A stretch of 64,000 nucleotides of DNA from positions 744,001 through 808,000 of the forward strand of contig JAMPIV010000584.1 in NCBI GenBank assembly GCA_024509875.1. Reading direction: 5' to 3'. Origin of the DNA: Oreohelix idahoensis. Lineage: Eukaryota; Mollusca; Gastropoda; Stylommatophora; Oreohelicidae. Positions 11,941 to 23,900 of the stretch are shown here, in pieces. The notes below the pieces were generated by a model. That model was not told where the DNA came from and made no database searches. It was given only the letters and a program-made list of their open reading frames with translations. Positions within the stretch are counted from its first letter, which is position 1, and the number at the start of each line of letters is the position of its first letter. The position numbers and the translations under genes were made by a program.

Positions 11941-12667
11941 GTGAAAGAAAAATTAATAAATCAAAGATTATTTATTTTCAGCAAGATCTTTAATGCAGCC
12001 AGTTCCATCTGTCAATTTAAAAAAAAAAATTTTAATTTAAAAAAAAAATTTTAATTTAAAAAAAAAAAAAAGAATTACGCCATTCAATTTTGTTTCAGCT
12101 ACAGATTAAGTTTTGATCTGTATAGCTTGTGTGTTGAGCCATCTTGCATAACAGACTGTTGCCTAATACGATTTCTATTTGTAAACATAATTTAAATATC
12201 ACTTTTCTTTTAAATCAGTGTTGTTGGTTTATCCCTGCATATTGTGTATAGGTGTTTTATTTTTTTTGTACCTGGTTACTTAAGTTTTTTTGTTGCAAGC
12301 TGTCTGTTGTTATATACATATTGTATGTACATGTTGTGTACATACACATTTTTAGTACTCAAGTGCAGGGATTTTAGCTGAATGGGCATATGAGGGGATA
12401 TTATCAGGCAGAAGATGAAAGAGACAAGAATATATAAAATATTTTCACAAAAGTCTCTTCTCTTTGCTCCCAAGAGGTGGGGGTTGGTAAATTTGGACAT
12501 ATTTTTGTTTACATTTTGGAAATAAAGTTGAAAAGAAGTAAAAGATGGAAGGAAGGGGGAATGTTGGGAGGATGGTTCCTTCATTTCAGTCTCTCAGTGA
12601 ACGAAGAAGCTCAGTGTCACATTACCAGCATACATGGCAAATTATAGGTTGGGGAGTGTTGGTAATA
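11941..12667. other. AT-rich stretch with A/T-rich duplication
   Basis: At 12018-12073 a short unit of A-run plus TTTTAATTT is repeated about three times. Otherwise nothing is recognised. Confidence 0.4.
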
Positions 12668-13018
12668 CAGGTAGTCCTTGACTTACAATTGGGTTCCGTT
12701 TTGACAACTCTGTCATATGCCAAAGTGGTCATAAGTCGGAAATCGCTGTATACTATATGAACCGTAAGGATATGTTAACAAGTAATATGTCTGAATGCTA
12801 AAATATATATATGTCTGTTTTATTATATTTTTAAACAAATTGTACTCATTGTTTATAAATAAAGTAATATAATGTAAAAATTATAACATAAAATTACTGT
12901 TCTGTACAGTCCTGTACTGTAATAAGTAATGAAACATAAGTGTACAGTACTTCTAGGATGACCGTCACAAGTATAAGTGGTCGTAAGTCACATACGCCTT
13001 AAGTCAAGGACAATCCGC
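12668..13018. mobile_element. pogo/Tigger-like MITE (non-autonomous DNA transposon)
   Basis: The ends are imperfect inverted repeats: CAGGTAGTCCTTGACTTA at 12668 and its complement (right end reading inward CGGATTGTCCTTGACTTA) finishing near 13018. Inside, GGTCATAAGTCGG and GGTCGTAAGTC resemble subterminal motifs of pogo/Tigger elements. No coding sequence is present. A related end (AGCAGTCCTTGACTTATG) occurs near 61341. Confidence 0.55.
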
Positions 13019-13799
13019 ATTGTATTATCAAGTGGAAATTGGTAATGAATTGCCAACATTTTGCAAGTAGTTCAGTAAAGGCTTGCTTTTAAACATAAAG
13101 AAATAGGTAAAAGCTCATGCACTAGAGTAACTTGGGCTTTAAACTGTTCTGCAGGTGAGTGTCTAGTTAATTAGGGCACATTTGCTTACACTTAGTCTTA
13201 TAGGAGTTTTTACATTTATTCTACCAAGGAATTTTGTTTAGTGATGTTATTTTAATCCTTCTTGATCCAGGGACCATAATTAACCCTACTTCATGTTCTC
13301 AATAGTAGTTAACAAGTGTAGCTTCTGGTACATTGTGCATGTATGCATTTATTTAGTTTGTGTTCAGCATTTACAGTAGGCACATTTGTTCTTTATAAGG
13401 AACATTCTTTTATCTAATTACTTGTGATGTGCTGATTTTCTAGCTTCTTTGGTAAACATGTCACCGTGTGTTTGATTTGGAGAGATCTGTTTTATCGTCT
13501 TTATCATTTATTCTTTTATCTCTTTATCATTCCCATTTTCTTCATGTCACACCCTCCCACATTTTGTCTTCCGTAAACAGAGGTACTTGGGCAAGTGTGT
13601 GCCCCAATTATTTTCTCAACCAGAAATAATTGAAAGAACATGAAATTTGATTTGGCAGGTTATAAGGTCACACAATCTGAAGGTGGTACCCTATTTTTCC
13701 TCATATCCTCCAACCATTTCTGTCCACCATCTAGACGCATATAGCAATATAGCGGGTCATACCCATTTTTATTTGCTTCCCAGTGCATATATAAGCCTA
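13019..13799. other. AT-rich stretch
   Basis: No gene supported. An acceptor-like tract ending AACAG at 13580 is followed by a short open run (RYLGKCVPQLFSQPEI) with no convincing donor. Confidence 0.35.
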
Positions 13800-14159
13800 A
13801 AATCATGTTTACACTATGTCTATTAAGTACGCAATAGCGCTAGGTCTTAAAAAAATAATGTATTGTAAAATTAAAAATACTTTTTTGCTAAAAAAAATGC
13901 TAACCTTCATCATCTGAGCCTTCAGCGAATCGTAATTTTTTTGCTGGTGGAGAGCCAAAATCTATTGGAAGAAGAAGGCACATTCTAATAAATAAACATG
14001 AATAATTTGAAAAAAAGCACAATATCTGCGAAGCGCAATAAAGCAAAGCGCAATAAAGCAAAGCGCAATAAAGCAAAGTGCAATAAAGCAAAGCGCAATA
14101 ACAAAGCGCAATAAAGCAAAGCGCAATAAAGCAAAGCGCAATAAAGCCAGGTATACCTG
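13800..14159 (-). mobile_element. pogo/mariner-like transposon remnant
   Basis: The right end reads inward (minus strand) as CAGGTATACCTGG next to a TA, the usual target of this superfamily. It is followed by TTATTGCGCTT repeats typical of such termini. Minus-strand codons at about 13950-13903 read GSPPAKKLRFAEGSDDEG and then stop, like the acidic tail of a transposase. Only the tail and one end remain. Confidence 0.5.
14032..14146. repeat. GCGCAATAAAGCAAA short tandem array
   Basis: A unit of about 14 bp (GCGCAATAAAGCAA) is repeated about eight times, with one shortened unit near 14100. It lies in the subterminal part of the transposon end and probably expanded from it. Confidence 0.85.
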
Positions 14160-14350
14160 TATGAGGTTATACATGGGGGCTGGCAACTTCATCATTAAAG
14201 AGATTGCCATAAAAACCACTGCTGCAATAACATGTCAATGTTTGGTGTAGGCTTCCTGTAAGGGGACCAGCTACAGTGGTGGCTCTGTAAGGAGGGCAAA
14301 GGAAGGAAGGAATAACTATAGTGGTTTGTGAGATGGTGCCACACTGTCAC
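14160..14350 (-). repeat. Unclassified dispersed repeat, copy 1
   Basis: The segment containing GTCAATGTTTGGTG and GACCAGCTACAGTGGTGGC matches, in inverted orientation, the segment at 23.65-23.78 kb (GCCACCAATGTAGCTGGTC and CACCAAACATTGAC). I cannot assign it to a transposon class. Confidence 0.5.
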
Positions 14351-16090
14351 ATGCGATTTTAACACTGACTACACATCTGACATCTACATCAGTTTCAGGT
14401 AATTTCATTATCAAAGGGCAGGAAGTTAAAAAAGCAAGGTTCAGCAAATTTCATGTGTTTCAATCTCTTTTGGCAGATGAAAAAAGTGTAGGGCAAAATC
14501 TTATTGTGGGGCCTTCCTTTTTTTTTGTCTTCTAGCTGATTGCTTGTTATAGACTCAGTGATGAGGACTTTCTAAAATATTTCTGATCGATCCCCACTTT
14601 TGATTGTTGATCTCCTTTTCCAGAGATGAACGCACTGTTTGACTACTGTTCTATCTACTTGTTATTGTTCAGTTTTGTGTTCTGCTTTTGAATATCAAAC
14701 AGTTTTGGTTTCTCTTGTGATCTCGATACTATATTAAACACTTTTGTAATTATCATCTTTCGTAAATATAGTATACTGTGTTATTTTTTTTTTTAAATGT
14801 TGCTTTCATATATAGTGCACATGTTGTCATGTTTCTATTGAAATTCTGTTGCATAATTGACATAATAAAAGCCTTTTTGCATATATTTTATATTAGTTCA
14901 TCAATTTTACTTCATTAAATCATTATGTATGTGGTGACCATTTGAGATCAGCTTTATACACTATAGATTTTGATAGATATATTATTTTAATCTCAAGTTA
15001 TAATGGCATGATGTTTTGAATACTGACACTTTCAATGTGGAAGAAAGTTTAAACTCACTGTCAGCTAATTAGTCTGAATCTGTGCTGTAGTGAATCATGA
15101 TCGTAGGCTATGTTTCTTGATGCAACAACATTCAGGTTTTTTCTGTTTTGAAATTTCTGAAATGTACCAATACAAAGACACTGATTTAAGTTTCATGCCT
15201 TGGATAATTCATTTTGCTCTGAACATCTTTGTGAACGATTTATTATTGGCTGCAGAAATTATTAGGAAAATAAATATTGAATTTATTAATTGGTATTGGA
15301 TTGAATACTGTCATTAACACTTTTCAAACAGTTAATAGAAAATATTGTTACTTTTGGCAGAATGCCTTTGGTGGTTTGAAAAACGAATTCCTTTATTAAT
15401 TGTAACTTCAGATCACATTTTGTGTTGAGAATGCATGTGAAAAAAAATTAATTCTGTGCACAAAATATCAAGTTTTTTGTTGTTGTATTTTGACTTTTAC
15501 CTCTACACCTCATGGTAGAAGATGAATGACTAAGTAACTAAGACTTTGAAATCATACAGGGAAAAGTGTAAACAAATGTATTTTATTCCAATGCTGTCTT
15601 GAACATTTTGGAATCAAGATGTGTTAATATATCTTGGGACAAATGAAGTCTTAGCTGTGCATCTAGTGACCTGGATTCAAGTGTTAATGAGCATTCATAG
15701 ACTCAGGAAATGTAACATTAGAAATTGAAAATATCACTCATGCAGTAGTAAATATTACTTCCTGCTTGTGAAAATCAACTGATTAGAAGTAGTTGTCGAA
15801 GAATAATTATTGTGACCATTTGTTAACAGCACTGCAGCATTTTATTTATGTTTATAGACAAAGAAACATACACTGTACCATTGACATAGGGTATATATAA
15901 AGCATGGCGCTGGGAAATCGATATACATTGGGTTATGCATAACCTGTGAATCAGCTGATTTTTATAAAATTATTTTTATCCATTTCAGTAGCTGAACTGA
16001 CACTAGGGAATTTTTACTGCGAACCATTTTAACAATATGGCTTGATATATTCTTATGTGCAGTAGATTTTGATTCTGAATAGCATCTGTT
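14351..16090. other. AT-rich stretch
   Basis: No gene supported. The piece at 15390-15445 is similar to 18055-18110 (shared ATTCCTTTATTAATTGT), so it belongs to an unclassified dispersed repeat. Confidence 0.35.
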
Positions 16091-16094
16091 GAAC

Positions 16095-16235
16095 AAATTA
16101 AAGGTCGGAAAGATTGATGTCTGCTCATGTGGGGCATACAGTAGAACATATCTTCCAAGAATGTCGGCTCCATGGGAGGAGCAGATTGACACATGGCCTT
16201 CAAACCCCTTTAAAAACTATGGCGATGAGGGAAGG
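16095..16235 (+). mobile_element. LINE C-terminal zinc-motif fragment
   Basis: Plus-strand codons read GKIDVCSCGAYS and, after a one-base shift, VEHIFQECRLHGRSRLTHG. This is the CxC...H...C tail found after RNase H in jockey/I-type LINEs. Too little remains to name the family. Confidence 0.6.
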
Positions 16236-16879
16236 CTAAGGATATTAGCTGTCAGAGTATTGTAAGCCTTAGGAAATATAACACATATTTAGAATGTTTA
16301 TAAATTTAATGTCAACAACATTACTGATGCAAAGAGATTTTTATTTTTTTATTTGGTAATGGCCATAAAACAACACTCAACAGATGTTAATTAGATTTAC
16401 TTAGAATATATCAAAAATAGTTATAGTATATGATACTGTCTGTTATTTGATCAGTCGATGGCGTTTAAAAAAAAAAGCCCCAGCAGCTGACATTGCTGTA
16501 AAATCTGTAACCTTGTTCATTATTGCTGCATTGTTTAGCAAACTAAATATTTTATACACAAGTGGTATTACTAAAATAAAATGTATATGATAGTCAAGTC
16601 TGTATTTTATTTTATTTATTTCCCTTACTATTTCTTAAACTTACATCCATACAGAGAAAGAGAAATACCGTTTAGCTTCTAAATATAAAGATAATTAAAT
16701 TATGCACACAATGATATATAACACTTTAGGTTAGACTTCAGATTACAAAATAACAGCAAATTACATGGCACATAATTGAGATGATGAGAAAATGGCAGAA
16801 AATCTCGTCTTTATGAGAGTTAATATTGAACAGTAATCTTTCCACAGAAAGTGACATGAAGCAGTGACATGCTGTCTTC
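16236..16879. other. AT-rich stretch
   Basis: Nothing recognised. Confidence 0.3.
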
Positions 16880-17105
16880 GTCTTCTCATTCATACACTCT
16901 CAGACGTCCACCTGAATATTTCAAAGAAAGCTGTGGTCAGCTTAAGGCTGGTTGTATCTCCACAGAGTTTTTCCAGGAATGGTACTGTTTGACGCAGATG
17001 TTCAACAGTCATTTTATAGGTGTCACAGATCTTTAGCTTGTTGAGTAGATGGTATCCCAATCTGTTGTGGCCTGTACGAAGTCTGAAGATTACTACTTGG
17101 TTTCT
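16880..17105 (-). mobile_element. LINE C-terminal fragment (after RNase H)
   Basis: On the minus strand, 17105 downwards reads VVIFRLRTGHNRLGYHLLNK, then ICDTYKMTVEHLRQ and FLEKLCGDTT. It matches the LRTGHNRL...EHVLQDC tail of L-D, but the cysteine-bearing loop between them is deleted. It ends in a stop near 16900. Dead fragment. Confidence 0.65.
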
Positions 17106-17675
17106 TCACTTCTGCTGGTACCTATTGTAAACATGAGTGCTGTACTGAAGGACAGAAGGTGCATTAACATTAGCGTGAATAGCTGTAGAACTTTACACGC
17201 TATAGGACACATGTTTGTTTTTGCTTGGTTTATAAAATAGAAAGGGATGAAGAAATCACTGAACCTTTGAAGATATAATTCATTGTACTTGTCTTTGAAT
17301 TTAATTGACAATACAACTGAACAATTTACAGTTTCTTGAAACACATTTTGGTGGCTGTTTCTGTCAAGGTATTGTCATGAAAAAAGTCTTCTTTGCAACA
17401 GCTTATTTAGTTTGGGTGCTCAGGAATTCGTGAAACAATCTGAAGATGGTTTAACATGTTTTTGCTATATTTGTACTATTTTCTCTTTGTGTGAACCATT
17501 TTCTGCGGTCACTGAATATATGAACTAAGAATATTCTCTGTCAAACACAAGATATGATCATAAGTGAAGCATGTTTTAGGTAACTTCAGAGGCACCTTTT
17601 ATGACCAGACAGATTGTTCACATTCTGGCACTTATGAAGTTTAGAAAAACATTAATATCTTAAAATAAACCGGGT
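17106..17675. other. AT-rich stretch
   Basis: Nothing recognised except the left TSD of the following SINE (17663-17675). Confidence 0.35.
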
Positions 17676-18030
17676 GGGGAGCCGCGCTAGCGTAGTGGTT
17701 ACAACACCGCTCTGGCGACCGGGTGATACAGGATCAAACCCGGGCGACGGCATTTGAGGATTTTTCGTCGACCGGGAATTGGACTGGATTAACTCGAGAC
17801 CTGGCGAAAACATTTGAAGGAGTGTCGTCGACCAGGGACTGGCGGCTCCTGAGCCGACCCAGCTGCAATGGGTACCTCCGAAATCGGAGAGTATTTGCCT
17901 GAATGGCGAGGGACATTTGTCTCTGTACAAGAAATAAAGGGATACTCACGTAAAATCAATGTCAGGTTAGACATAAATGATAACCTGAGATTTCGCCTCG
18001 AGTATTAGCGGGCGAACGAAAAAAAAAAAA
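17676..18030 (+). mobile_element. tRNA-derived SINE with target-site duplication
   Basis: The 5' part resembles a tRNA: A-box-like TAGCGTAGTGG at about 17690 and B-box-like GGATCAAACCC at about 17730, both expected for an RNA polymerase III promoter. The body contains CCCAGCTGCAATGGGTACCT, and the 3' end is a run of A. Flanks carry the direct repeat AAATAAACCGGGT (17663-17675 and 18031-18043), showing retrotransposition by a partner LINE. It is not a functional tRNA gene. The TSD is perfect over 13 bases, so the insertion is fairly young. Confidence 0.85.
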
Positions 18031-18043
18031 AAATAAACCGGGT

Positions 18044-18755
18044 ATGACAAAATTTATTCCTTTATTAATTGTGACTTCAACATCATATTTTATGTTGCGA
18101 ATACATGTCAAGTACTCTTCAGTAGCAGGCATGCTCGTAAGGAAGTTAAATTGTTTTAAAAAAAAAGTAACTAAGTTAAATAAACATATTATCACCATTA
18201 ATTGTAGATCAAAAACCACAAACCATTTACAGAATGACCGTTAATTGGAAGTGCTGTTAATTGGACGTCAGTCAAAATGATAAGTAACTCTGTACAGAAC
18301 ATTACAAAGAGGGGTAATCTGATCATCAGAAGTGTCCCCCAGTCAGATAACTGTTTTTAGGCTCTTTTACATCCTTGATATTCTAGGGGTATAACTCGCA
18401 AGTGCCATCCTCCTGCTGATTTGTCTATGCCTCTCATGCCTGCACTGAGAATTGAATACACTCCTCCATGGTTCAGATGTTCAAATTGGCTAAATGCCCC
18501 TGATTTTCATCTTATCTACCAACTGGAGGTATTAGTGAAATGATGTATTCCATAGCTCATGATGATTGTTGCACAGTCAGTGCAATGCCTATTCTACATT
18601 TTTGCCAAGCCTTTAAGTGCCCTTTTTCTTCATTGTCCCTTTCAGGCTGAGTTTCAGTAGATCATATACTGAAGCCTCTACTAGACTTCTGTGACCTTTA
18701 TTCTGAAACCATCATATCTCATTTCTGTCAATAGATCATTAGGTTCTGTCACCTT
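18044..18755. other. Unassigned stretch
   Basis: 18055-18110 resembles 15390-15445. The remainder is more GC-balanced than the surroundings, with no open frame that I can support. Confidence 0.3.
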
Positions 18756-19126
18756 GAAAACTTGCTGCTCGTCTAATCTGGATTCACGTGTCACTATTAG
18801 CTCATTCTGAGAGCTTGCTGCTCGTCTAATCTGGATTCACATGTCACTATTAGCTCATTCTGAGAGCTTGCTGCTCATCTAATCTGGATTCACATGTCAC
18901 TATTAGCTCATTCTGAGAGCTTGCTGCTCATCTAATCTGGATTCACATGTCACTATTAGCTCATTCTGAAAACTTGCTGCTCATCTAATCTGGATTCACA
19001 CGTCACTATTAGCTCATTCTGAGAGCTTGCTGCTCATCTAATCTGGATTCACATGTCACTGTTAGCTCATTCTGAGAGCTTGCTGCTCATCTAATCTGGA
19101 TTCACATGTCACTGTTAGCTCATTCT
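18756..19126. repeat. 53-bp minisatellite, 7 copies
   Basis: Seven units of 53 bp (GAGAGCTTGCTGCTCATC ... TTAGCTCATTCT) run head to tail with only a few substitutions. Units 1 and 5 share the GAAAAC variant at the start. Confidence 0.95.
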
Positions 19127-19680
19127 GCATAATTAGGTGTGATCATGAGGATTGCAGCACTCTAAATGATCATCCTTGAGACTTTCTAATGACTTCAGCA
19201 TGTATCTCTTGCCCAGATAGATGTACTACCATTTCCCAGTGATTCTTGTCATTAAAGTAGATGGTTAGCAAATATTTGTTGGTCTGGAATGTGTTGTCCT
19301 GCCATCAGGAAACATCTGTAACATTACACTTGATTAGTTTTTTTGCCTTCAATCATACCAAGTCTGTTGTAGCAGCTAGTTCATTTAATACCCTATTGGG
19401 ACGCCATTATATTGTCAGTGCCCTAGCAACACCTTGCAAGCTGAGAGCACTTGATCCGTTGATAGCTTCTTTATGGGATGGGGGTGATGAGCATTATCGG
19501 ATTTCCCCCATTTCAGCACTCCTTGTTTGATGCTTTAGACCACCATGGATGTAACCATGGTCAGATCCTTGTCTGTTAGTCTTGGTGTATCCGATCACCT
19601 ATTTTGACTTAAGGGTTTCTTGGGCAGTTCATACAGCTTTGTTCACTTTTCACTTACTTGCAGTCTCTGGTGTAGGCTGA
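19127..19680. other. Spacer between two minisatellites
   Basis: No gene or family recognised. Confidence 0.3.
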
Positions 19681-20090
19681 CTACTTTGTGTGATGAGTCA
19701 CTCAGCATAATTGCTTATCTTACCATTACTGCTTTGTGTGATGAGTCACTCAGCATAATTGCTTATCTTACCATTACTGCTTTGTGTGATGAGTCACTCA
19801 GCATCATTGCTTATCTTACCATTACTACTTTGTGTGATGAGTCACTCAGCATCATTGCTTATCTTACCAGTACTGCTTTGTGTGATGAGTCACTCAGCAT
19901 CATTGCTTATCTTACCATTACTACTTTGTGTGATGAGTCACTCAGCATCCATTGCTTATCTTACCATTACTGCTTTGTGTGATGAGTCACTCAGCATCAT
20001 TGCTTATCTTACCATTACTGCTTTGTGTGATGAGTCACTCAGCATCATTGCTTATCATACCAGTACTGCTTTGTGTGATGAGTCATGTTC
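19681..20090. repeat. 48-bp minisatellite, 8.5 copies
   Basis: A 48-bp unit (TACTGCTTTGTGTGATGAGT ... CTTATCTTACCAT) starts at 19681 and recurs every 48 bp, with a single one-base insertion in the sixth unit (CATCCATT). As 48 is a multiple of three, frames stay open through it, but these are not taken as genes. Confidence 0.95.
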
Positions 20091-20813
20091 TGTGGATACC
20101 TCTTTACTTGTGTTTGTATCATATATAAGCAGCAGCTGTAATTGTTAAGGGATCAGCGTGAACTGAAGCCACCATATTTTGAACTTTCCTATGTCTTCTT
20201 TGGTCTTCTATCCACCATCTGCCTTTTTTTCCTGTCATAAAACATAATCACACACTGCCAAAATTATCTACATGTTCCTCAGGTTTGATGCCAGAAATTT
20301 AATTTCAGTTGTATGCCTTTTCTTGATTTCTTAGGTTTGAAGCTTGATCTGTGTTCATCCAAGCACGATGACCTTCTCAGAGATGGTTATTCAACTGATG
20401 TCAGAATCGTGGTTCTTTTCCAGTGTCTGAACTGTTTCTCAGCATGACTGTTCAAACAGTTCTTTATCAAACCTGAATGTCTGCCTGTAGAATCATTCCC
20501 TAGCCTAACATGTTTTTCTTATCTTCTTGCACAACTATTCTGCTATTCAAAGTACATTATGTTGAGCATTCAAGTGTTCCCACCTGTCATAATCCTTCCT
20601 TTTTTTTTTTTGCATCAGTTGCTTTCTTGAACTGATTTCAGGCATGGTTTGTATTATTTTTTTCATTTATTCACCTTTGTCTTCTGCTTTTCCACACTCC
20701 TTCATCCTGTGAGTTATCATGCCCTTTTGTATAGAGGATATCTTACCACACATGTATTGACATTCCAGCTGTTGTTCAGAGACCAGAGTCCATTTAGCTG
20801 GCCTGTGAATTCA
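20091..20813. other. Unassigned stretch
   Basis: No gene supported. Confidence 0.3.
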
Positions 20814-21023
<210 letters not shown>

Positions 21024-21499
21024 AAATAAAATTTTAAAATAGTGAATCCAGAGGGGAATAGATGGCAAATAAATCAATAGTAACAGTGGTAACAATAACT
21101 GCAAAGAAGAAATTGATGGCAGAAGCTTGCAGTAACTGGAAGAGGGAGCATGTATTAAAGACAGTAACAGATCAAAGTGATAGTATGTAAATGTAACATT
21201 GCAAGAATACAGTGAATTAAACATCAACTCACCATCTACCTTGAAATAAAAAATCCTAAGCTGTATGTAAACAAGCAGATTTACAAGTAGAACAAACAAG
21301 CAGGTCAATGATTTTAACAGGAATGGAAGATCTCCTAGCAAGACAGACGTATGTATCAGTAAAAGTCATTATGTTTTCTGAGCAATAAAGCATGACACAC
21401 AATCAACTAACCTAACAATGTCAGTTATAGAATTTATATAAATATCACAAAGCACAAAGATATTTGGTCCTTTTCATCAGATCCACATTAGTCATTCAT
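21024..21499. other. AT-rich stretch
   Basis: No gene recognised. Confidence 0.3.
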
Positions 21500-21960
21500 A
21501 CCATTTTAATCTATTCTGCACAAGCTCCCATTTATAAAAGTTGTAACTTGTTGGTTGTTATTTGTTGTTCTCCATGTACACGATGGAACTGCCTTGATAT
21601 TTGAGTTGAAGATTTTGATTTTTGTGTTAACTTGATTTGCTCTGATTTCCACATATTCCTCAATGTAATGAAAGCTTCTCTTGCTTTTTGTTCTCTTATT
21701 TAGATATCATTGTATTTTCTCAGACTTTGTGACTTTGTCTGTGGTGCTGTCAGGATATGTGTACGAGTCCATATATCCTTGGTGCATTTCTGCGAGTGCA
21801 ATCGAAATATCATTTATTGTATTTACTGTCATCTTTTTGCTGCATATTTTCAAACCAATTCGCTATGACCTTTCATCTCATTTTGTCTTTCATCTGGTTT
21901 CTTTTGTAGGATAGAAGAGCCAGGTCACTGGAAAAATCTAGATCATCGAGGTGTTTTGTC
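21500..21960 (-). mobile_element. Decayed LINE reverse transcriptase fragment
   Basis: On the minus strand 21960-21910 reads HLDDLDFSSDLALLS, a variant of the LxFADDxALLS catalytic block with the first Asp of the ADD motif replaced. Further on (about 21620-21580) it reads NTKIKIFNSNIKAV, the block found in other LINE fragments here. Stops and shifts lie between. Inactive. Confidence 0.65.
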
Positions 21961-22080
21961 AAGAGTCCACTGAATTCTTTTTCTTTTGGTTGATTTCATA
22001 ATCTTCTTCTTCTCTGAGGTAACCACATCTTTCTCTCTTATAAAGTTGGCAGTTCATCTCTCAGGCTGCATAACCAAATA

Positions 22081-22106
22081 TACTGAAGCACATTAAAAAC
22101 GCACCA
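22081..22106 (+). repeat. Left terminal inverted repeat of the Tc1-like element
   Basis: 26 bases, perfect complement of 23592-23617, preceded by TA (22079-22080). Confidence 0.95.
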
Positions 22107-22377
22107 TTATTATATATACTGATGCCGAGAAGCTGGAAAAAAAAGTGTGGGAATGGATTTTCCCCGTGTTTGTCATGAGGTAGAGAGCGAATGGCTGCTG
22201 GAATGGAAAGTGCATGATTCAACCCACGGGTTTGTGTACAGACTACATGAAAACAATGAAAGTTACACGTGCAACACGATTCCCAACAGCTATGACCCTG
22301 AAAATGTGTACGCTTTGTGTCAGTATACTCGGTATAAAAAGGCCGTTGAGACAAAACACCCAGTACATGTGCTTGAA

Positions 22378-23390
22378 ATGCCACGACTATCTGAAAATGA
22401 CCGCCAACGAGCCATTGGTATGTTGGAGACTGGAATGAGCTCGCGGGCCATTGCCAGAAGGATGAATTGCCACCACAGCACTATTGTACGTCTCAATGAA
22501 CATTACGGAACCACTGGCAGTGCCCGGGATAGACTTCGGAGTGGCCAACCACAAGTTACTACCCCTGCGCAAGATCGTCATATTGTGCTGATTCACCTAA
22601 GGAATCGTTCTCTCCCGGCAAGTCAAACAGCAAGAGCAATAGTGGGTAGACATGGGCAAGTCTCTCGAATGACAGTCATATGACGACTGAGAGATACAGG
22701 CCTTACTGCAAGACGACCTTATGTTGGGCCAAACGTGACTCACAGACATCATCAGCAGCGCTTGCAATGGGCAGAGCAACATGTCAGATGGACTAGACTG
22801 CAGTGGAATGCTGTCCTATTCACAGACGAGAGCAGATTCAACATATCCTTTGCTGATGGACGTATGCGGATTTGGCGACGGTGTGGAGAGCGCTTTGCAG
22901 ATTGCTGTGTTTGTCAGCACAACCGATTTGGAGGTGGCAGTATTCACATTTGGGGAGGATTCAGTTTTCACCATCGCTTGCCTCTTCACGTCTTCTGTGG
23001 AAATGTTAATGCTGTGACATATCGAGATGAGGTTCTGGATGCATTGGTTGCTCCTGCGTTCACAAATTATCCAGACTTGCAGCTTCTCCAGCAGGATAAC
23101 ACACGTGCGCACACCGCATGCATTACGCAGCAATATCTACAGCAGCAGAACATTGTGACGATTGATTGGCCTGCTTTATCACCAGACATGTCCCCTATAG
23201 AACATCTGTGGGACGAGCTTGGATGCAGAGTCTACAGCAAGGTTCTCCAGCTAATCTGCAACAGCTCGAAGCTGCTCTTACACGTGAATGGGACTTGATT
23301 CCCCTGAATTTCCTTCAGAGACTTGTGCGTTCCATGCGGAGCTGCTGCCAAGCTTGTTTGCAAGCACACGGTGGACATACCAGATACTGA
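22378..23390 (+). pseudogene. Tc1-like transposase (DD34E), one stop and one frameshift
   Basis: The frame begins MPRLSENDRQRAIGMLE and encodes about 337 residues. It has an N-terminal paired-type helix-turn-helix (to about residue 105) that binds the inverted repeats, then a catalytic domain with FTDESRF (first Asp), LLQQDNTRAH (second Asp) and SPIEHLWDELG (Glu). The second Asp and the Glu are 34 residues apart, as in Tc1. A TGA at 22681-22683 interrupts it where a CGA Arg codon is likely ancestral. Near 23240 a one-base shift moves the C-terminus into another frame (ANLQQLEAALTREWD ... HTRY). Catalytic residues survive but the protein is not made intact. Confidence 0.92.
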
Positions 23391-23591
23391 GGATAGTGTG
23401 AATGAATTTATTTATTGGTTGCATTTTTGGTTTTCTCCCTTGCCTGCACAGAATGCAATGAATTTCATAACAATCAAATGTACAAATTAATGACCAGCAT
23501 GGATTCATAGGAAAATGAATAAAGATTCCAAATATGTAAACTTGTAAACACTTATATTTATTTTTCACACTCTGTTCCTGGATTATACAGG

Positions 23592-23617
23592 TGGTGCGTT
23601 TTTAATGTGCTTCAGTA
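23592..23617 (-). repeat. Right terminal inverted repeat of the Tc1-like element
   Basis: 26 bases, perfect complement of the left end, followed by TA (23618-23619). Confidence 0.95.
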
Positions 23618-23639
23618 TATATAGACATCATCGCCATAA

Positions 23640-23900
23640 TCATAATTTTGCTGTTCGCTCCACATGGGGCCACCAATGTAGCTGGTCTCTATGTAGGAAG
23701 CCTGCACCAAACATTGACATGGTTTTTCTGTAGCAGTTTTGTCAGCCTCGTGCACAATCTCATATTAGTTGCCTTGTACGACGTTCCTGATGGAGCAGTA
23801 GTTCTCTTCTGTCTTTGTCTCTTTAGAGACCTCCAGGAACTGCATGGGGCACATCTATAGAGTCATGGTGATGAGGCATTACTACCGCACTCCAGCTCTT
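23640..23900 (+). repeat. Unclassified dispersed repeat, copy 2
   Basis: Shares GCCACCAATGTAGCTGGTC and CACCAAACATTGACATG with 14.2-14.3 kb, inverted relative to it. On the minus strand a short open stretch reads QCLVQASYIETSYIGGP, hinting at a decayed coding origin. Family unknown. Confidence 0.45.

Larger units (their letters stand above)
22081..23617 (+). mobile_element. Tc1-like DNA transposon, nearly complete
   Basis: Perfect 26-bp inverted repeats (left 22081-22106, TACTGAAGCACATTAAAAAC then GCACCA; right 23592-23617) are flanked by TA on both sides, the Tc1/mariner target duplication. The 1537-bp length and single transposase frame are standard for the group. Intact ends mean it could still be mobilised in trans even though its own transposase is broken. 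Confidence 0.93.

Noticed and set aside
17690..17760. Candidate tRNA gene
   Set aside because: The tRNA-like head belongs to a SINE with poly-A and target-site duplications; it has no clean cloverleaf.
19620..20148. Repeat-rich frames with LCDESLSIIAYLTIT units
   Set aside because: They come from a 48-bp minisatellite; no evidence of a gene around it.
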